Source: RPQJ01 sp963846315 (lineage in GTDB: Bacteria; Pseudomonadota; Gammaproteobacteria; Steroidobacterales; Steroidobacteraceae). From it: a stretch of DNA of 64,000 nucleotides. Both the position numbers and the translations under genes were made by a program. Positions 36,461-47,640 of this stretch are shown here, one piece after another. The notes under the pieces were generated by a model that worked only from the letters and a program-made list of their open reading frames with translations, ran no database searches and was not told the DNA's origin. The stretch covers positions 186,001-250,000 of the forward strand of contig CAWJVM010000008.1 of the NCBI GenBank assembly GCA_963846315.1, given 5' to 3'. Numbering within the stretch: the first letter of the stretch is position 1; each line of letters begins with the position of its first letter.

Positions 36461-37474
36461 ATGTCGATCCTGATCAACAAGAACACGCGCGTGATCTGCC
36501 AGGGGTTCACCGGCAAGCAGGGCACGTTCCATTCGCAGGGTTGCCTCGACTACGGCACCAAGCTCGTCGGCGGCGTCACGCCGGGCCGTGGCGGTGAGAA
36601 GCACCTCGGCCTGCCGGTGTTCGACACCGTGCGCGCTGCGGTCGCCAGGACCGAGGCCAATGCCACGATGATTTACGTGCCGCCCCCGTATGCGGCCGAT
36701 GCGATCATCGAAGCCGCGGATGCGGGCATCGAACTGATCGTGTGCATCACCGAGGGCATCCCGGTGAACGACATGGTCAAGGTGAAGGCGGCGCTCCAGG
36801 ATTCGAAGTCGCGCCTGGTCGGCCCGAACTGCCCTGGCGTCATTACGCCCGGCGAATGCAAGATCGGCATCATGCCGGGCTTCATTCACAAGAAGGGCAA
36901 GGTCGGCATCGTCTCGCGCTCGGGCACGCTCACCTATGAGGCCGTGTTCCAGACGACCAACGTCGGCCTCGGCCAGAGCACCTGTGTCGGCATCGGCGGC
37001 GACCCGGTGCGCGGCATGAACTTCATCGACGTGCTGGCGCTGTTCCAGGACGATCCGCAGACCGAAGGCATCATCATGGTCGGCGAGATCGGCGGCAGTG
37101 ACGAGGAGGCGGGCGCGGAGTACATCCGCAAGCACGTCACCAAGCCGGTCGTCGCGTACATCGCGGGTGTGACGGCCCCTCCGGGCAAGCGCATGGGTCA
37201 TGCCGGCGCGGTCATCTCCGGCGGCAAGGGCACGGCGGCGGACAAGTTCGCAGCGCTCGAAGCGGCGCGGGTCACCACGGTGCGTTCGCCGGCCGAACTC
37301 GGCGCTGCGATCTTCAAGCGGCTCAAGGGCCGGGTCACGAAGGCCAGGGTCGCCAAGGCTGTTGTCGTGAAGAAGAAGCCGAAGGCTGCAGTGAAGAAGG
37401 CTGCAGTGAAGAAGGCTGCGCCGCGTAAGGCGCCCGCGAAAAGGGCGAAGGCACCGATCCGACGCAAGAAATGA
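36461..37474 (+). CDS. sucD: Succinyl-CoA synthetase alpha subunit with a Lys/Ala-rich C-terminal tail
   Basis: SucD binds CoA and carries the phosphohistidine. The core (about 290 residues) is standard: NKNTRVICQGFTGKQGTFHS, VGPNCPGVITPGECKIG, and the catalytic His in RMGHAGAVISGGKGTA. After LKGRVT the protein continues for about 44 residues of Lys/Ala/Pro/Arg (for example KAAVKKAAVKKAAPRKAPAK), with 20 basic and no acidic residues. That resembles histone H1- or AlgP-like tails. The tail DNA itself has internal direct repeats. SucD is normally about 290 residues, so this is an added domain, with a likely nucleic-acid or polyphosphate affinity by analogy only. Confidence 0.96.
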   Translation: MSILINKNTRVICQGFTGKQGTFHSQGCLDYGTKLVGGVTPGRGGEKHLGLPVFDTVRAAVARTEANATMIYVPPPYAADAIIEAADAGIELIVCITEGIPVNDMVKVKAALQDSKSRLVGPNCPGVITPGECKIGIMPGFIHKKGKVGIVSRSGTLTYEAVFQTTNVGLGQSTCVGIGGDPVRGMNFIDVLALFQDDPQTEGIIMVGEIGGSDEEAGAEYIRKHVTKPVVAYIAGVTAPPGKRMGHAGAVISGGKGTAADKFAALEAARVTTVRSPAELGAAIFKRLKGRVTKARVAKAVVVKKKPKAAVKKAAVKKAAPRKAPAKRAKAPIRRKK

Positions 37475-37531
37475 CGTGTCGGCCGTGGGCGGCTCGCCGC
37501 CCTCGGTTGCTCGTTCGCAGCAGCGGCCGAC

Positions 37532-38196
<665 letters not shown>

Positions 38197-38200
<4 letters not shown>

Positions 38201-40761
38201 ACGCTGCGGCTGCGACCCTGCCTGTCGGCCGGAGCGCGTTGCGCGCCCGCCTGTCGCTGCTCGACGCGGCGGCGTTCGGACCATTGCGCCAGGCGCCGGG
38301 TCGCACACTGCTGGCAGTTCTCGCGATCGCACTCGGAGTTGCGCTCGGTTTCTCGGTCTACCTGATCAACCGGGTCGCCGCTGACGAAGTGCAGGGCGCC
38401 TCACGCTCCCTGTTCGGTCTCGCCGATTTCGCCGTCCAGGCGCCAGGCGCGGGCCTCGACGAGTCACTGTTTCCTCGGTTACTGCGAGTGCCTGGCGTGG
38501 CCGCCGCGAGCCCCGTCGTCGAACTGCAGGTGCGGCTGCCGGGGCGCGAGCGGAACCTGAAGCTGATCGGCATCGATCCGTTCCGCGCGATGCAGATGCA
38601 ACCGGCGCTTGCCGGTGCCGGTGTTACGGTTGAACGACAGGGGCAGGGTCTGCTCGCAGAAAACTCGGTCTGGCTGAGCCCGGCGGCGGCGCAGTCGCTC
38701 GAACTCGAGGTGGGCGACGACCTCGACGTGCAGGTCGCGCTCGATCGATTGCGCCTGCGCGTCGCGGGCATCCTGCCACCGGGCGCGTATCGCCAACCGG
38801 TGGGATTGCTCGACATCGGCGAGGCGCAGTGGCGACTGCAACGACTGGGGCGGATCGATCGCATCGACCTGCGACTTGCCCCGCAAGCTGATCGTGAGGT
38901 CGTTCGCAGTGCCATCGCCGCACTGCTGCCGCCAGGGGCGCAGATCGTCACGCCGGGCGAGGCGACGGACGACGCCGTGCGACTGACCCGCGCGTATCGC
39001 TCGAACCTGACGGCGCTCGCACTCGTCGCGCTCTTCACGGGAGCATTTCTCGTCTACGCGACACAGTCGCTCGCCGTCGCGCGCCGCCGTCGCGAAATCG
39101 CGTTGCTGCACGCAATGGGCATGACGGTGCGCGAGCAACTGGCCGCGTCGCTGTTGTCGGGAACCCTTGTCGGCGCGTTGGGCGCCGCGGTCGGCGTCCT
39201 GCTCGGTGCACTCGTCGCACGCGCAGGGCTCGCGGCTTTCGGTGCCGACCTCGGGGCCGGCTACTTCCGTGGCGTCGCACCTGCACTCAATGTCAGCGCA
39301 GGTGAATACCTCGTGTTCTTCCTGCTCGGCGCCGGTTCGGCGCTGGTCGCGACGTTCGGGCCCGCGCGCGAAGCCGCGTCCGTGCCGGCGGCTGCGGCTC
39401 TGAAGGCCGGCGACGAGGCGCCGATGGCTGTTCGCACGCATGGCAAGATTGCGGTGGCCTTGCTGGTGGCGGGCGTACTCGCACTCGCATTGCCGCCGCT
39501 CGACGGCATCGCGTTGCCGGGGTATGTGTCGATCGCCTGCCTGCTGCTGGGCGCCGTTTTCCTGACGCCCAGCATCGCGTCCGCCGTGTTCGCTCGCCTG
39601 CGCACCGACGGACCCGCCTGGCGTCAGGTGGCCGTGGCCCAGCTCCGCGGCACGGCGCGCCGTGCGACCGTCAGCATCGCCGCCGTACTGGTCAGCTTCA
39701 GCCTGATGGTCGCGATGGCGATCATGGTCTTCTCGTTCCGCATGTCGCTCGAAGCCTGGATGCAGCGCATCCTGCCGGCGGATCTCTATGTACGCGCGGG
39801 CTCTGCTGCGACCGGTGCCTACCTGGACGTGAACGCGCAACGAGCCATCACGGCACTGCCCGAAATCGCCCGTGCGGACTTCGTGAAGTTCCAGGACGTG
39901 CTGCTGCCGGGTGAGCGGCTGCCACTCACCATCATTGCGCGTCCGATCCACGAGCCGACGGCCGACCAGGTGATTCCGATCCGGCGGACAGCGACAGGGC
40001 CCGCGCCGGCAGGAGCGATTCCAGTGTGGGCGTCGGAAGCCGCACTGGACCTACGCGGCTTCGATGTCGGCACGGAATTCGACCTGCCGATCGGTGGCAA
40101 GGTCGTGCGCGCCACCGTGCGCGGCGTGTGGCGCGATTACGAGCGCCCGGGTGGATCGATCGTGATGAATCGCGAGACCTTCATCGCGTTGAGCGGCGAG
40201 CGCACCGCCACGACGGCCGCGCTCTGGCTGCGGCCTGGCACCGACGCCGCAGAATTCAGCGGACGCTTGCGCGACGCCGTCGCCCGCAGCGGCGACTACG
40301 ACGTGGCCATCCCCGGCGAGATCCGCAAGCGCTCGCTTGCGCTGTTCGATCGCACGTTCGCCGTCACGTACCTGCTCGAAGCTGTCGCGGTCCTGATCGG
40401 CCTGTTCGGCATCAGTGCCAGCATGAGTTCGCAGGTGCTCGCACGGCGCGGGGAGTTCGGCATGTTGCGGCACCTTGGCGTCACGCGACGCGAGATCGGT
40501 CGCATGCTCGCTTTCGAAGGCGCCGCGCTCGGCGCGATCGGGGTTGCGGCAGGTCTCGTCGTTGGCGCGATCGTGAGCATCATCCTGATCTTCGTCGTCA
40601 ACCGGCAGTCGTTTCACTGGACGATGGACGTGCACGTGCCGTGGGGCCTGTTGGGCGTCCTCAGTGTCGTGCTGGTCCTGGCCGCTGCGGGCACGGCCGC
40701 CTTCAGCGGGCGCCGTGCAATGGGTGACGACGTCGTGCGCGCGGTGAAGGAGGACTGGTGA
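38197..40761 (+). CDS. ABC transporter permease, FtsX-like, duplicated type
   Basis: The 854-residue protein has two FtsX-type blocks with a periplasmic MacB-PCD-like region between membrane helices. The first helix is at about residues 32-52 (TLLAVLAIALGVALGFSVYL). Three helices follow near 275-400, a second block starts with helices at about 410-520, and the last three are at about 730-850. The DRRREIALLHAMGMTVREQL-type coupling helix (here ARRRREIALLHAMGMTVREQ) and the later ARRGEFGMLRHLGVTRREIG are clear. It overlaps the ATPase gene at its start and the next gene by 4 bp. Confidence 0.88.
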
Positions 40762-41838
40762 GGGCGATCCTGCTGGTCCTGCTGTACTTGAGCGCGGGCC
40801 TCGTCCGCGGTGAGGTCACCTATCCACCGGTCGTGCCCGGCTACGAACTTGCGTTTCCACGCGACGAAGGGAGTCATCCCGACTTTCGCATCGAATGGTG
40901 GTACGTCACGGGTCAACTTGACGATAGCGCCGAGCAAGGTCAAGGCGCCGCTTGGTTTCCAAGTCACGTTCTTCCGCGTGCGTACGGGACTCGGCACGAA
41001 TAATCCGAGCCACTTCGCGCCGCGCCAGGTGCTGTTCGCGCATGCCGCCGTCGCCGATCCGGCGAGCGGCAAGTTGCGTCACTCGCAACGCAGCGCACGC
41101 ACCGGGTTCGACCTGGCCTACGCCCGCGAGGGCGGCCTGGACGTGAAGCTCGATGACTGGTCAATCCGGCAGGTGGGCCCCGGTCGCTATGTCACGACCG
41201 TGCACGGCGAGGACTTCGACTTTGATCTCACGCTGACCTCGACTCAGCCGCCGTTGCTGCAAGGTGAGCGGGGATTCAGTCGCAAGGGGCCCGACCCGCG
41301 CGCGGCGAGCTACTACTACAGCCTGCCGCAGTTGGCGGTCAGCGGAGCAATACGGGTGGATGGCAGCGGCCGGAAGGTCACCGGCCAGGCCTGGTTCGAC
41401 CATGAGTGGTCGAGCGACTACGTCGACGCGAGCGCGCTCGGCTGGGATTGGCTGGGCGTGAACCTGAACGACGGCGGGGCGCTGATGGCATTCCGCATGC
41501 GCGACCGACAAGGCGGTGAGCGCTGGGCGAGCGCCACTTTCAGGCCCGGGGCGGGCGAGGTGCAGACATTCGGCCCCGAGGCGGTCGAATGGACGCCGCT
41601 CGAGAGCTGGCGTTCGCCGCGCACCGGAGTGACGTATCCGGTGCAATGGCGCGTGCAGGTCGGTGATCGGCGCTATCGCGTCGAGCCGCTGCTGCTCGAC
41701 GCCGAACTCGATTCACGGCCGACGACCGGCATCCTGTATTGGGAAGGGCCGATCCGGCTGGTCGACGAGGTGACGGGCAAGGAAGCCGGCCGCGGTTACC
41801 TCGAACTGACGGGGTACGGCGGAAAAGTGGACCTTTGA
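40758..41838 (+). pseudogene. Lipocalin-like carotenoid 1,2-hydratase family (AttH/CrtC-like) protein, frameshifted
   Basis: The N-terminal frame has a signal-like start (MRAILLVLLYLSAGLVRG) and FRIEWWYVTGQLDD. The rest, from APLGFQVTFFRVRT through YYYSLPQLAVSG, GQAWFDHEWSSDY and GWDWLGVNLNDGGALM, is in the next frame. One extra base at about 40930-40950 explains the break, and the corrected length is about 359 residues. AttH-family proteins accompany AttEFG-like transporters, which fits. Their reaction is unclear despite the hydratase name. Real lesion or sequence error cannot be told apart here. Confidence 0.82.
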
Positions 41839-41846
41839 GCGAGTAC

Positions 41847-41870
41847 CCTCTCCCGCTCACGCGGGAGAGG
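41847..41870. terminator. Hairpin between convergent genes
   Basis: CCTCTCCCGC (41847-41856), TCAC loop, GCGGGAGAGG (41861-41870): a perfect 10-bp stem midway between the lipocalin-like gene and the convergent metallopeptidase. There is no T-tract. It probably serves as a bidirectional transcript end. Confidence 0.6.
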
Positions 41871-41880
41871 CGAACAGGTC

Positions 41881-42732
41881 TCAGAGCTGCCGCGCGTTGA
41901 AGGTGTCGCAGACGTTCGGATCGCCTGAATTCATCCCCGTCATCAGCCAGCGGCTGCGCTGTTCCGCCGTGCCGTGCGTGAACGCATCCGGCACGACTCG
42001 GCCTTGAGTGGCGCGCTGCAGCGTGTCGTCGCCGATGGCCGTGGCAGCGCGCATGCCTTCGTCGATGTCCTGCTGAGTGATGTTGAGGCGCGGTGCCGCG
42101 TCGCGCGCCCACACGCCAGCGTAGCAATCCGCCTGCAACTCCAGCATCACGGAGTACTGGTTCGCCTCGGCCTTGCTGCTCGCGCGCTGCTGCGCTTGCT
42201 GCACTTTCTCGGCAGTGCCCGTCAGGTTCTGCACGTGGTGACCGACTTCGTGGGCAATCACGTAGGCCTGGGCAAAGTCGCCGGGTGCGCCGAATCTCTG
42301 CTCGAGCTCCTGGAAGAACGAGAGGTCGAGGTAGAGCTTCTGGTCGAGCGGGCAATAGAACGGTCCCATCGCGGCCTGGCCGGTGCCGCACGCGGATTCG
42401 GTCTGTCCGCTGAACATCACCATCGTCGGCGGCGTGTACTTGCCGCCGAACAGCTTGCCCCACGTCTCCTCGGTCTGCGCGAGCGTCACGCCCGCGAGCT
42501 CGCTGAGTTGCGCCTCGGGCGCCGACTCCTGGTAGGGCTGTGCCGGCTGTTGCGGCTCCACCTGGGTCTGCTTCGTCGCCACGCCCAGGAACGGCAGCGG
42601 GTTGATGCCGAAGAAGCTCAGCACCAGCAGGAACAGGATCCCGCCGACGCTGAGGCCCACGCCTTTGCGCACGGGCGACATGCCACGGCGGTCCTCGATG
42701 TTCGAGCTGCGACGTTGGCCGCGAATGTCCAT
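41881..42732 (-). CDS. Neutral zinc metallopeptidase family protein (YpfJ-like)
   Basis: The 283-residue protein has a cytoplasmic start (MDIRGQRRSSNIEDRRG, typical of the family), one membrane segment at about residues 24-44, and a periplasmic zinc peptidase domain. HEVGHHVQNLTG (HExxH) and ELQADCYAGVWA (third ligand) are visible, and FCPL-type text near FYCPLDQKLYLDLSFF is typical. It is intact and stands alone, divergent from the exporter operon. The physiological substrate of this family is not established. Confidence 0.92.
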   Translation of the reverse strand: MDIRGQRRSSNIEDRRGMSPVRKGVGLSVGGILFLLVLSFFGINPLPFLGVATKQTQVEPQQPAQPYQESAPEAQLSELAGVTLAQTEETWGKLFGGKYTPPTMVMFSGQTESACGTGQAAMGPFYCPLDQKLYLDLSFFQELEQRFGAPGDFAQAYVIAHEVGHHVQNLTGTAEKVQQAQQRASSKAEANQYSVMLELQADCYAGVWARDAAPRLNITQQDIDEGMRAATAIGDDTLQRATQGRVVPDAFTHGTAEQRSRWLMTGMNSGDPNVCDTFNARQL

Positions 42733-42790
42733 GCGATCGATCTCCTCAGGTGGTCCCGAACTATGTCACTTCCGTCCGGCACAGCGAAAG

Positions 42791-42834
42791 TGTCCGCGAA
42801 AGTGTCCGCTGTCCGCCAGTCGGACACCCGGACA
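42791..42834 (+). promoter_or_regulatory. Nested TGTCCG/CGGACA sites, probable NtrC-type upstream activating sequence
   Basis: TGTCCG occurs at 42791, 42803 and 42810, and CGGACA at 42821 and 42829. The pairs 42810/42821 and 42803/42829 are concentric about base 42818, so the element is doubly symmetric. It lies 70 to 115 bp upstream of the sigma-54 promoter, the normal distance for an enhancer bound by an NtrC-family regulator. The regulator at 47641-49023 is the obvious candidate. Confidence 0.75.
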
Positions 42835-42903
42835 GTTGCAAGGAGTCCAGCCCTGTTGCAGAAAAGTTGCGTTCAAAACAGTGGCTTTACACGACTCAGG
42901 GGC

Positions 42904-42920
42904 TTGGCACGATCCCTGCA
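42904..42920 (+). promoter_or_regulatory. Sigma-54 promoter of the exporter operon
   Basis: TTGGCACGATCCCTGCA matches TGGCACG-N4-TTGCA with one change (C for T), and has GG-N10-GC exactly. It starts transcription about 25 bp before the membrane-fusion gene, at about 42932. Confidence 0.85.
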
Positions 42921-42956
42921 AACCTAAACCGAGTCCCACGCATCCAAGCCACTGAC

Positions 42957-44280
42957 ATGTCCATCGCCACGCTCAAGCGCACCCCCGAAAAGATAGCCCC
43001 GCCGGGCATGCGCAACACCGACGGCCAGGATCGCGTGGTCGAGCAGGCCGGCGGCTGGCGGCACGATCGGCGCGTCCACCTCGCGGCGGCGGTCGCGCTG
43101 CTGGTGCTCGTACGTCGTAGTGCTCGCGTGGTTCCTGAAGGGTTGGGCGTCGACGGACGCGACCGTCGCCCTCGATCGCGTGCGCATCGCGAAGGTGACG
43201 CGAGGCGAGTTCCTGAGCGACGTCGCGGCGCAGGCCACCGTCGTGGCCGCCGTCAGTCCCACGTTGTATGCGCCCGCGGCCGGCACCGTCACGCTCAATC
43301 GCAACGCGGGCGACACGGTCAAGAAGGGCGACCTGCTCGCCACCGTCGACAGTCCCGGCTTGAAGAACGAATTCGAGCGCGAGCGTGCCACCCTCGAGAG
43401 CCTGGTCGTCGACCTGCGCCGCCAGGAGATCGACGTGCGCCGCAAGATCCTGCAGAGCCAGCAGAACGCGGACATGGCCGGTGTCGCGATCCGTGCCGCC
43501 GAGCGGGAATTCGCGCGGGCGCAGACGTCGTGGGACCAGCGGATCATCAGCCAGCGGGATTACCAGCGCGCCCAGGACGAACTGGACGAGGCGAAGCTCA
43601 CGCATCACCACGCGGTCGAGACCGCGGGTCTCGAAAAGGAAGGCTTGCAGTTCGAGTTGCAGACCCGACGCCTGCAGCGTGACCGGCAGCAGTTGCTGGT
43701 CGAGGACCTCGAGCGCCGAGTCGGCGAACTCGCGGTGCAGTCACCGGTCGACGGCATCGTCGGCAACCTCGCGGTGACGCAGAAGGCCGCCGTGCAACAG
43801 GACGCCGCGCTGCTGACCGTCGTCGACCTGTCGGCGCTCGAGATCGAGTTCCGCGTCGCCGAGACCTACGCCGGCACCATCGGCGTCGGCATGCAGGCCG
43901 ACGTCTCGTACGGCGGCAAGACCTACGCCGGCGAAGTCAGTGCGATCTCGCCGGAAGTGCGCCAGGGCGAAGTGACCGGCCGCGTGCGCCTGCGCGAGAT
44001 TCCCGCCGGCCTGCGGCAGAACCAGCGCGTCTCGGTGCGCATCCTGATGGACAAGCGCGACAACGTGCTCAAGGTGGAACGCGGCGGCTTTTACGAAGCC
44101 GGTGGCGGCGCCACGGCCTACGTGGTGCAGGACGGCGTCGCCGAGCGGCGCCCGATCAAGACCGGCGCCGTGAGCGTGCGGGAGATCGAGATCATCGACG
44201 GCCTCGCTGCCGGCGACCAGGTCGTGATTTCCGACACCGAAGATTTCAAGAATGCGCCGCGCGTGATGCTCGCGGACTGA
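42957..44280 (+). pseudogene. Efflux periplasmic adaptor (HlyD/MacA-like), one frameshift near the N terminus
   Basis: This adaptor of a MacAB-like exporter has an inner-membrane anchor, then a barrel-sandwich and coiled-coil hairpin. The start MSIATLKRTPEKIAPPGMRN at 42957 follows the sigma-54 promoter. One extra base at about 43110 breaks the frame inside the membrane segment. Removing it joins VALLVL to YVVVLAWFLKGWAS. Downstream come the lipoyl part (SPTLYAPAAGTVTLNRNAGDTV), a long coiled coil (about 43370-43720), VQSPVDGIVGNLAV and the beta-barrel. The corrected length is about 440 residues. A GTG at 43120 could start a product without its anchor. Real lesion or read error is undecided. 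Confidence 0.85.
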
Positions 44281-44305
44281 CGAACGGAACGCAAGAGGAC
44301 GAACC

Positions 44306-45040
44306 ATGTTCGAAATGACCCAGGTGACCAAGGCTTACCGGACCGACCTGCTCGAAACGCATGCGTTGCGCGAGTTCAGCCTCAAGGTCGACAAGGGCGA
44401 GTTCGTGGCGGTGACCGGGCCGTCCGGCTCGGGCAAGACCACGTTCCTCAACGTGGCGGGCCTGCTCGAGACGTTTGATTCCGGCAGCTACCGCCTCGAC
44501 GGCGTGGACGTCAGCAAGCTCGACGACGACGCGCGCTCGAAGGTCCGCAACCACAAGATCGGGTTCATCTTCCAGAGCTTCAACCTGATCCCCGATCTCA
44601 ACGTGTTCGACAACGTCGACGTGCCGCTGCGCTACCGCCGCATGCCGGCGGCCGAACGGCGCGAGCGGATCAACTCCGCGCTCGACCTGGTGGGGCTCTC
44701 CTCGCGCATGAAACACCTGCCGTCGCAGCTCTCGGGCGGCCAGCAGCAGCGCGTCGCCATTGCGCGCGCGCTCGCGGGCGACCCGGCGTTGCTGCTCGCG
44801 GACGAGCCGACCGGCAACCTCGATTCGCTGATGGCGCGCCAGGTCATGGACCTGCTCGAGCAGATCAACGGCATGGGCGCGACGATCGTGATGGTCACGC
44901 ACGACCCGGAGCTCGCGCGCCGCGCGCACCGCAACGTGCAGGTCATCGACGGACAGATCACCGACTACAAGCCGTACGAAGCGCACGCGGCGTCAGTCAC
45001 GGTGCTGCACCCGCCTGCGGCCGACGCGACCTACGGCTGA
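44306..45040 (+). CDS. ABC transporter ATP-binding protein, MacB-type
   Basis: The 244-residue ATPase has Walker A GPSGSGKTTFLNVAGLL, the Q-loop FIFQSFNLIPDLNVF, signature LSGGQQQRVAIARAL, Walker B LLLADEPTGNLD and the H-loop VTHD. It is 25 bp after the adaptor and 21 bp before the first permease gene. A short tail after YKPYEAHA is variable. The system probably exports a peptide or small molecule, or relays force across the envelope as MacB-type transporters do. The cargo cannot be deduced. Confidence 0.93.
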   Translation: MFEMTQVTKAYRTDLLETHALREFSLKVDKGEFVAVTGPSGSGKTTFLNVAGLLETFDSGSYRLDGVDVSKLDDDARSKVRNHKIGFIFQSFNLIPDLNVFDNVDVPLRYRRMPAAERRERINSALDLVGLSSRMKHLPSQLSGGQQQRVAIARALAGDPALLLADEPTGNLDSLMARQVMDLLEQINGMGATIVMVTHDPELARRAHRNVQVIDGQITDYKPYEAHAASVTVLHPPAADATYG

Positions 45041-45061
45041 TCCGGGCAAGGAGGCTCGACC

Positions 45062-46397
45062 ATGTTTTCCTACGACCTGCGCCTGGCGCTCGACAGCCTG
45101 AAGCGCCATCCGGGACTCTCCGCGCTGATGGTGCTCGCGATCGCGCTGGGCATCGCCGTCTGCACGGTGACGTTCACGATCTACCACGCGATGGCGACCA
45201 ACCCGATCCCGCAGAAGAGCAGCCAGCTGTATGCGGTCACGATGGACACCTGGGGCGGCGATCGTCCGTATGACGACGACAAGCCCGAGAACCCGCCGCA
45301 GCTGATGACCTACCGCGACGCGATGTTCCTGCACGGCGCGAAGGCCGCCGCACGCAGCGTGATCATGTACAAGTCCGGCGCGCTGCTGATCCCGGAGCGC
45401 GCAGGCGTGAAGCCGTTCAATGCGGAGATGCGTGTTACGTCGCACGAGTTCTTTGGCATGTTCGACGTGCCGTTCGCGTACGGCCAGGGCTGGGACGCCG
45501 CGGCCGATGAAGGCCCGCAGCCGGTGGTCGTGCTGAGCCACGAGACCAACCAGAAGGTTTTTGGCGATACCAACAGCGTTGGCCAGACGGTCAAGCTCGG
45601 CAAGGTCGAGTACCGCGTGGTGGGCGTGCTGCAGCCGTGGGCACCGAGTCCCCAAGTTCTTCGACCTCAACAACGGCGCGTTCGAGGAGATCGAGGACGC
45701 CTACGTGCCTTACGGCTGGGGCAAGGCACTGGAATTGCCGGTGTACGGCAACACCAACTGCTGGAAGCCCGAAACCGGCGACAGCTACCAGGACTTTCTG
45801 AACTCGGAGTGCGTCTGGCTGCAGGTCTGGGCGGAGTTACCCACGCTCGCCGATCGCGACAAGTACCAGGCCTTCGTCGACAACTACGCCCGCAGCCAGA
45901 AGGCGGCCGGACGCATCCCGCGCAAGCTGAACAACCGGCTGTACGACGTCGAGCAGTGGCTCGACCGCAATGAAGTCGTGCAGAAGGACAACCGCGTGCT
46001 GATCGGCATCGCGCTGATGTTCCTCGGCGTGTGCCTCGTCAACGTGGTCGGCCTGCTGCTCGCCAAGTTCCTGAACGCGGCGCCGCTCACCGGCCTGCGG
46101 CGCGCGCTCGGTGCGAGCCGGCGCGACATCGTCCGTCAGCACATGATGGAAGTGCTGCTGCTCGGCCTGGCCGGTGGCGTGCTCGGCCTGTTGCTCGCGG
46201 TCGGCGGCCTGGCCGGCATTCGCACGATCTACAACTCGGAGCGCAGCAGCGGTGCGTACGAGCGGCTCACCGCCATCGACCCGCTGGTCGTGCTCGCCAC
46301 GCTGGCGCTGGCGCTGGTCGCGGGTGCCATCGCGGGCCTCTACCCGTCGTGGCGCATCGGCCGCACGGCCCCGGCCATTTACCTCAAGACGCAGTAA
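45062..46397 (+). pseudogene. MacB-like ABC permease, first of two, frameshifted
   Basis: The protein starts MFSYDLRLALDSLKRHPGLSALMVLAIALG, with a first membrane helix and a MacB periplasmic domain. The frame breaks at GTCCCCAAG (about 45648), where one C too many separates VLQPWAPS from KFFDLNNGAFEE. The second part holds the last three helices, with VGLLLAKFLNAAPLTGLRRA, LGASRRDIVRQHMMEVLLLG and LAGAIAGLYPSWRIG-like text. The corrected length is about 444 residues. The break is at a four-C run, which favours a length-calling error, but a true lesion remains possible. Confidence 0.83.
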
Positions 46398-46417
46398 GTT
46401 CGAAGGACACACCGAAC

Positions 46418-47623
46418 ATGGACATCAAGCCAATCCTCAGTTCGCTGCGCCGCAGCCCGACGGGCGCCATCCTGGTGGCGCTGCAGATCGCGCTCGCGCT
46501 CGCGATCGTGGTCAACTCGCTGTACATCATCGTGCAGCGGATCGAGACGGTGAATCGCGATCCGGGCGTCGATGTGCCGAACATTTTCCTCGTTGGCTGG
46601 GAGCCCTTGAGCGACAAGTTCCAGGGCGAGGCGACGATGCGCGAGGACCTCGCCGTCCTGCGCGGCCTGCCGGGTGTGAAGGCGGCCACGGTCGTCAACG
46701 CGGTGCCGCTGTCGGGCGGCGGATCGAGCACGTCGATTTTCACCGAGCCCAACGAAAAGGGCACGCGCGCCGACATCAACTACTTCGAGGTCGACGAGCA
46801 CGGCCTGGACACGTTCGGCGTCACGCTGACCGAAGGGCGGAATTTCGATCCGGCGATCGTCACCAAGCCACCGCGCAACACCTCGTTTACACCCTCTGGC
46901 ATCCTGATCACGCAGGATGTGGCCAAGGCACTGTTCCCGAAGGAATCGGCGCTGGGCAAGACTGTCTACAGCGGTACCAGCGACCCGGTCACGATCCTCG
47001 GCATCATCGATCACATGCACGGCTCGTGGCCGAGCTGGGACAAGGTCGGCAACGTTGCGCTGTTTCCGGTGATTTCCGACGAGACTTACGCGCGCTACAT
47101 CGTCCGGGCAAAGCCGGGTCAGCGTGATGCGATGATGAAGGCGGCCGAAGAGGCGCTCAGCAAGGTCGACAACGGCCGCGTGATCCTGAAGGTGCGCTCG
47201 CTGGAGTACGTCGCGGCCAACTCCTACGCCGATGACCGTGCCATGGCCGTGTACCTCAGTGTCGTCATTGCATTGCTGCTGGGAATCTCGGCGCTCGGCA
47301 TCTTCGGGCTGGCAGCGTTCAACGTCAGCACGCGCACCAAGCAGATCGGCACCCGCCGGGCCGTCGGCGCCCGTCGCACCGACATCCTGCAATACTTCCT
47401 GGCCGAGAACTGGCTGATCACCTCGCTGGGCGTGGTCCTGGGCTGCGTCCTGGCGCTGCTGCTGGGGTACTGGCTCAGCACGACGTTCGAACTCCCGCGC
47501 CTGAAGCTCTATTATCTGCTGCTCGGGGTGGTTGGGCTCTGGATCGTCAGCCTTGCGGCAGCGTTCCGGCCCGCGCGTCGCGCTTCGATGGTCTCACCGG
47601 CCATCGCCACCCGCACAGTCTGA
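46418..47623 (+). CDS. MacB-like ABC permease, second
   Basis: The 401-residue FtsX/MacB-family permease begins MDIKPILSSLRRSPTGAILVALQIALALAI, with one N-terminal helix, then a periplasmic MacB-PCD domain, and three C-terminal helices from about residue 270. TRTKQIGTRRAVGARRTDIL is the coupling helix typical of the family. The start at 46418 lies 20 bp after the previous permease. The two permeases would form a heterodimer on one MacB-type ATPase pair. This copy is intact. Confidence 0.9.
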   Translation: MDIKPILSSLRRSPTGAILVALQIALALAIVVNSLYIIVQRIETVNRDPGVDVPNIFLVGWEPLSDKFQGEATMREDLAVLRGLPGVKAATVVNAVPLSGGGSSTSIFTEPNEKGTRADINYFEVDEHGLDTFGVTLTEGRNFDPAIVTKPPRNTSFTPSGILITQDVAKALFPKESALGKTVYSGTSDPVTILGIIDHMHGSWPSWDKVGNVALFPVISDETYARYIVRAKPGQRDAMMKAAEEALSKVDNGRVILKVRSLEYVAANSYADDRAMAVYLSVVIALLLGISALGIFGLAAFNVSTRTKQIGTRRAVGARRTDILQYFLAENWLITSLGVVLGCVLALLLGYWLSTTFELPRLKLYYLLLGVVGLWIVSLAAAFRPARRASMVSPAIATRTV

Positions 47624-47640
47624 ACTCCACGCAAAAACAG

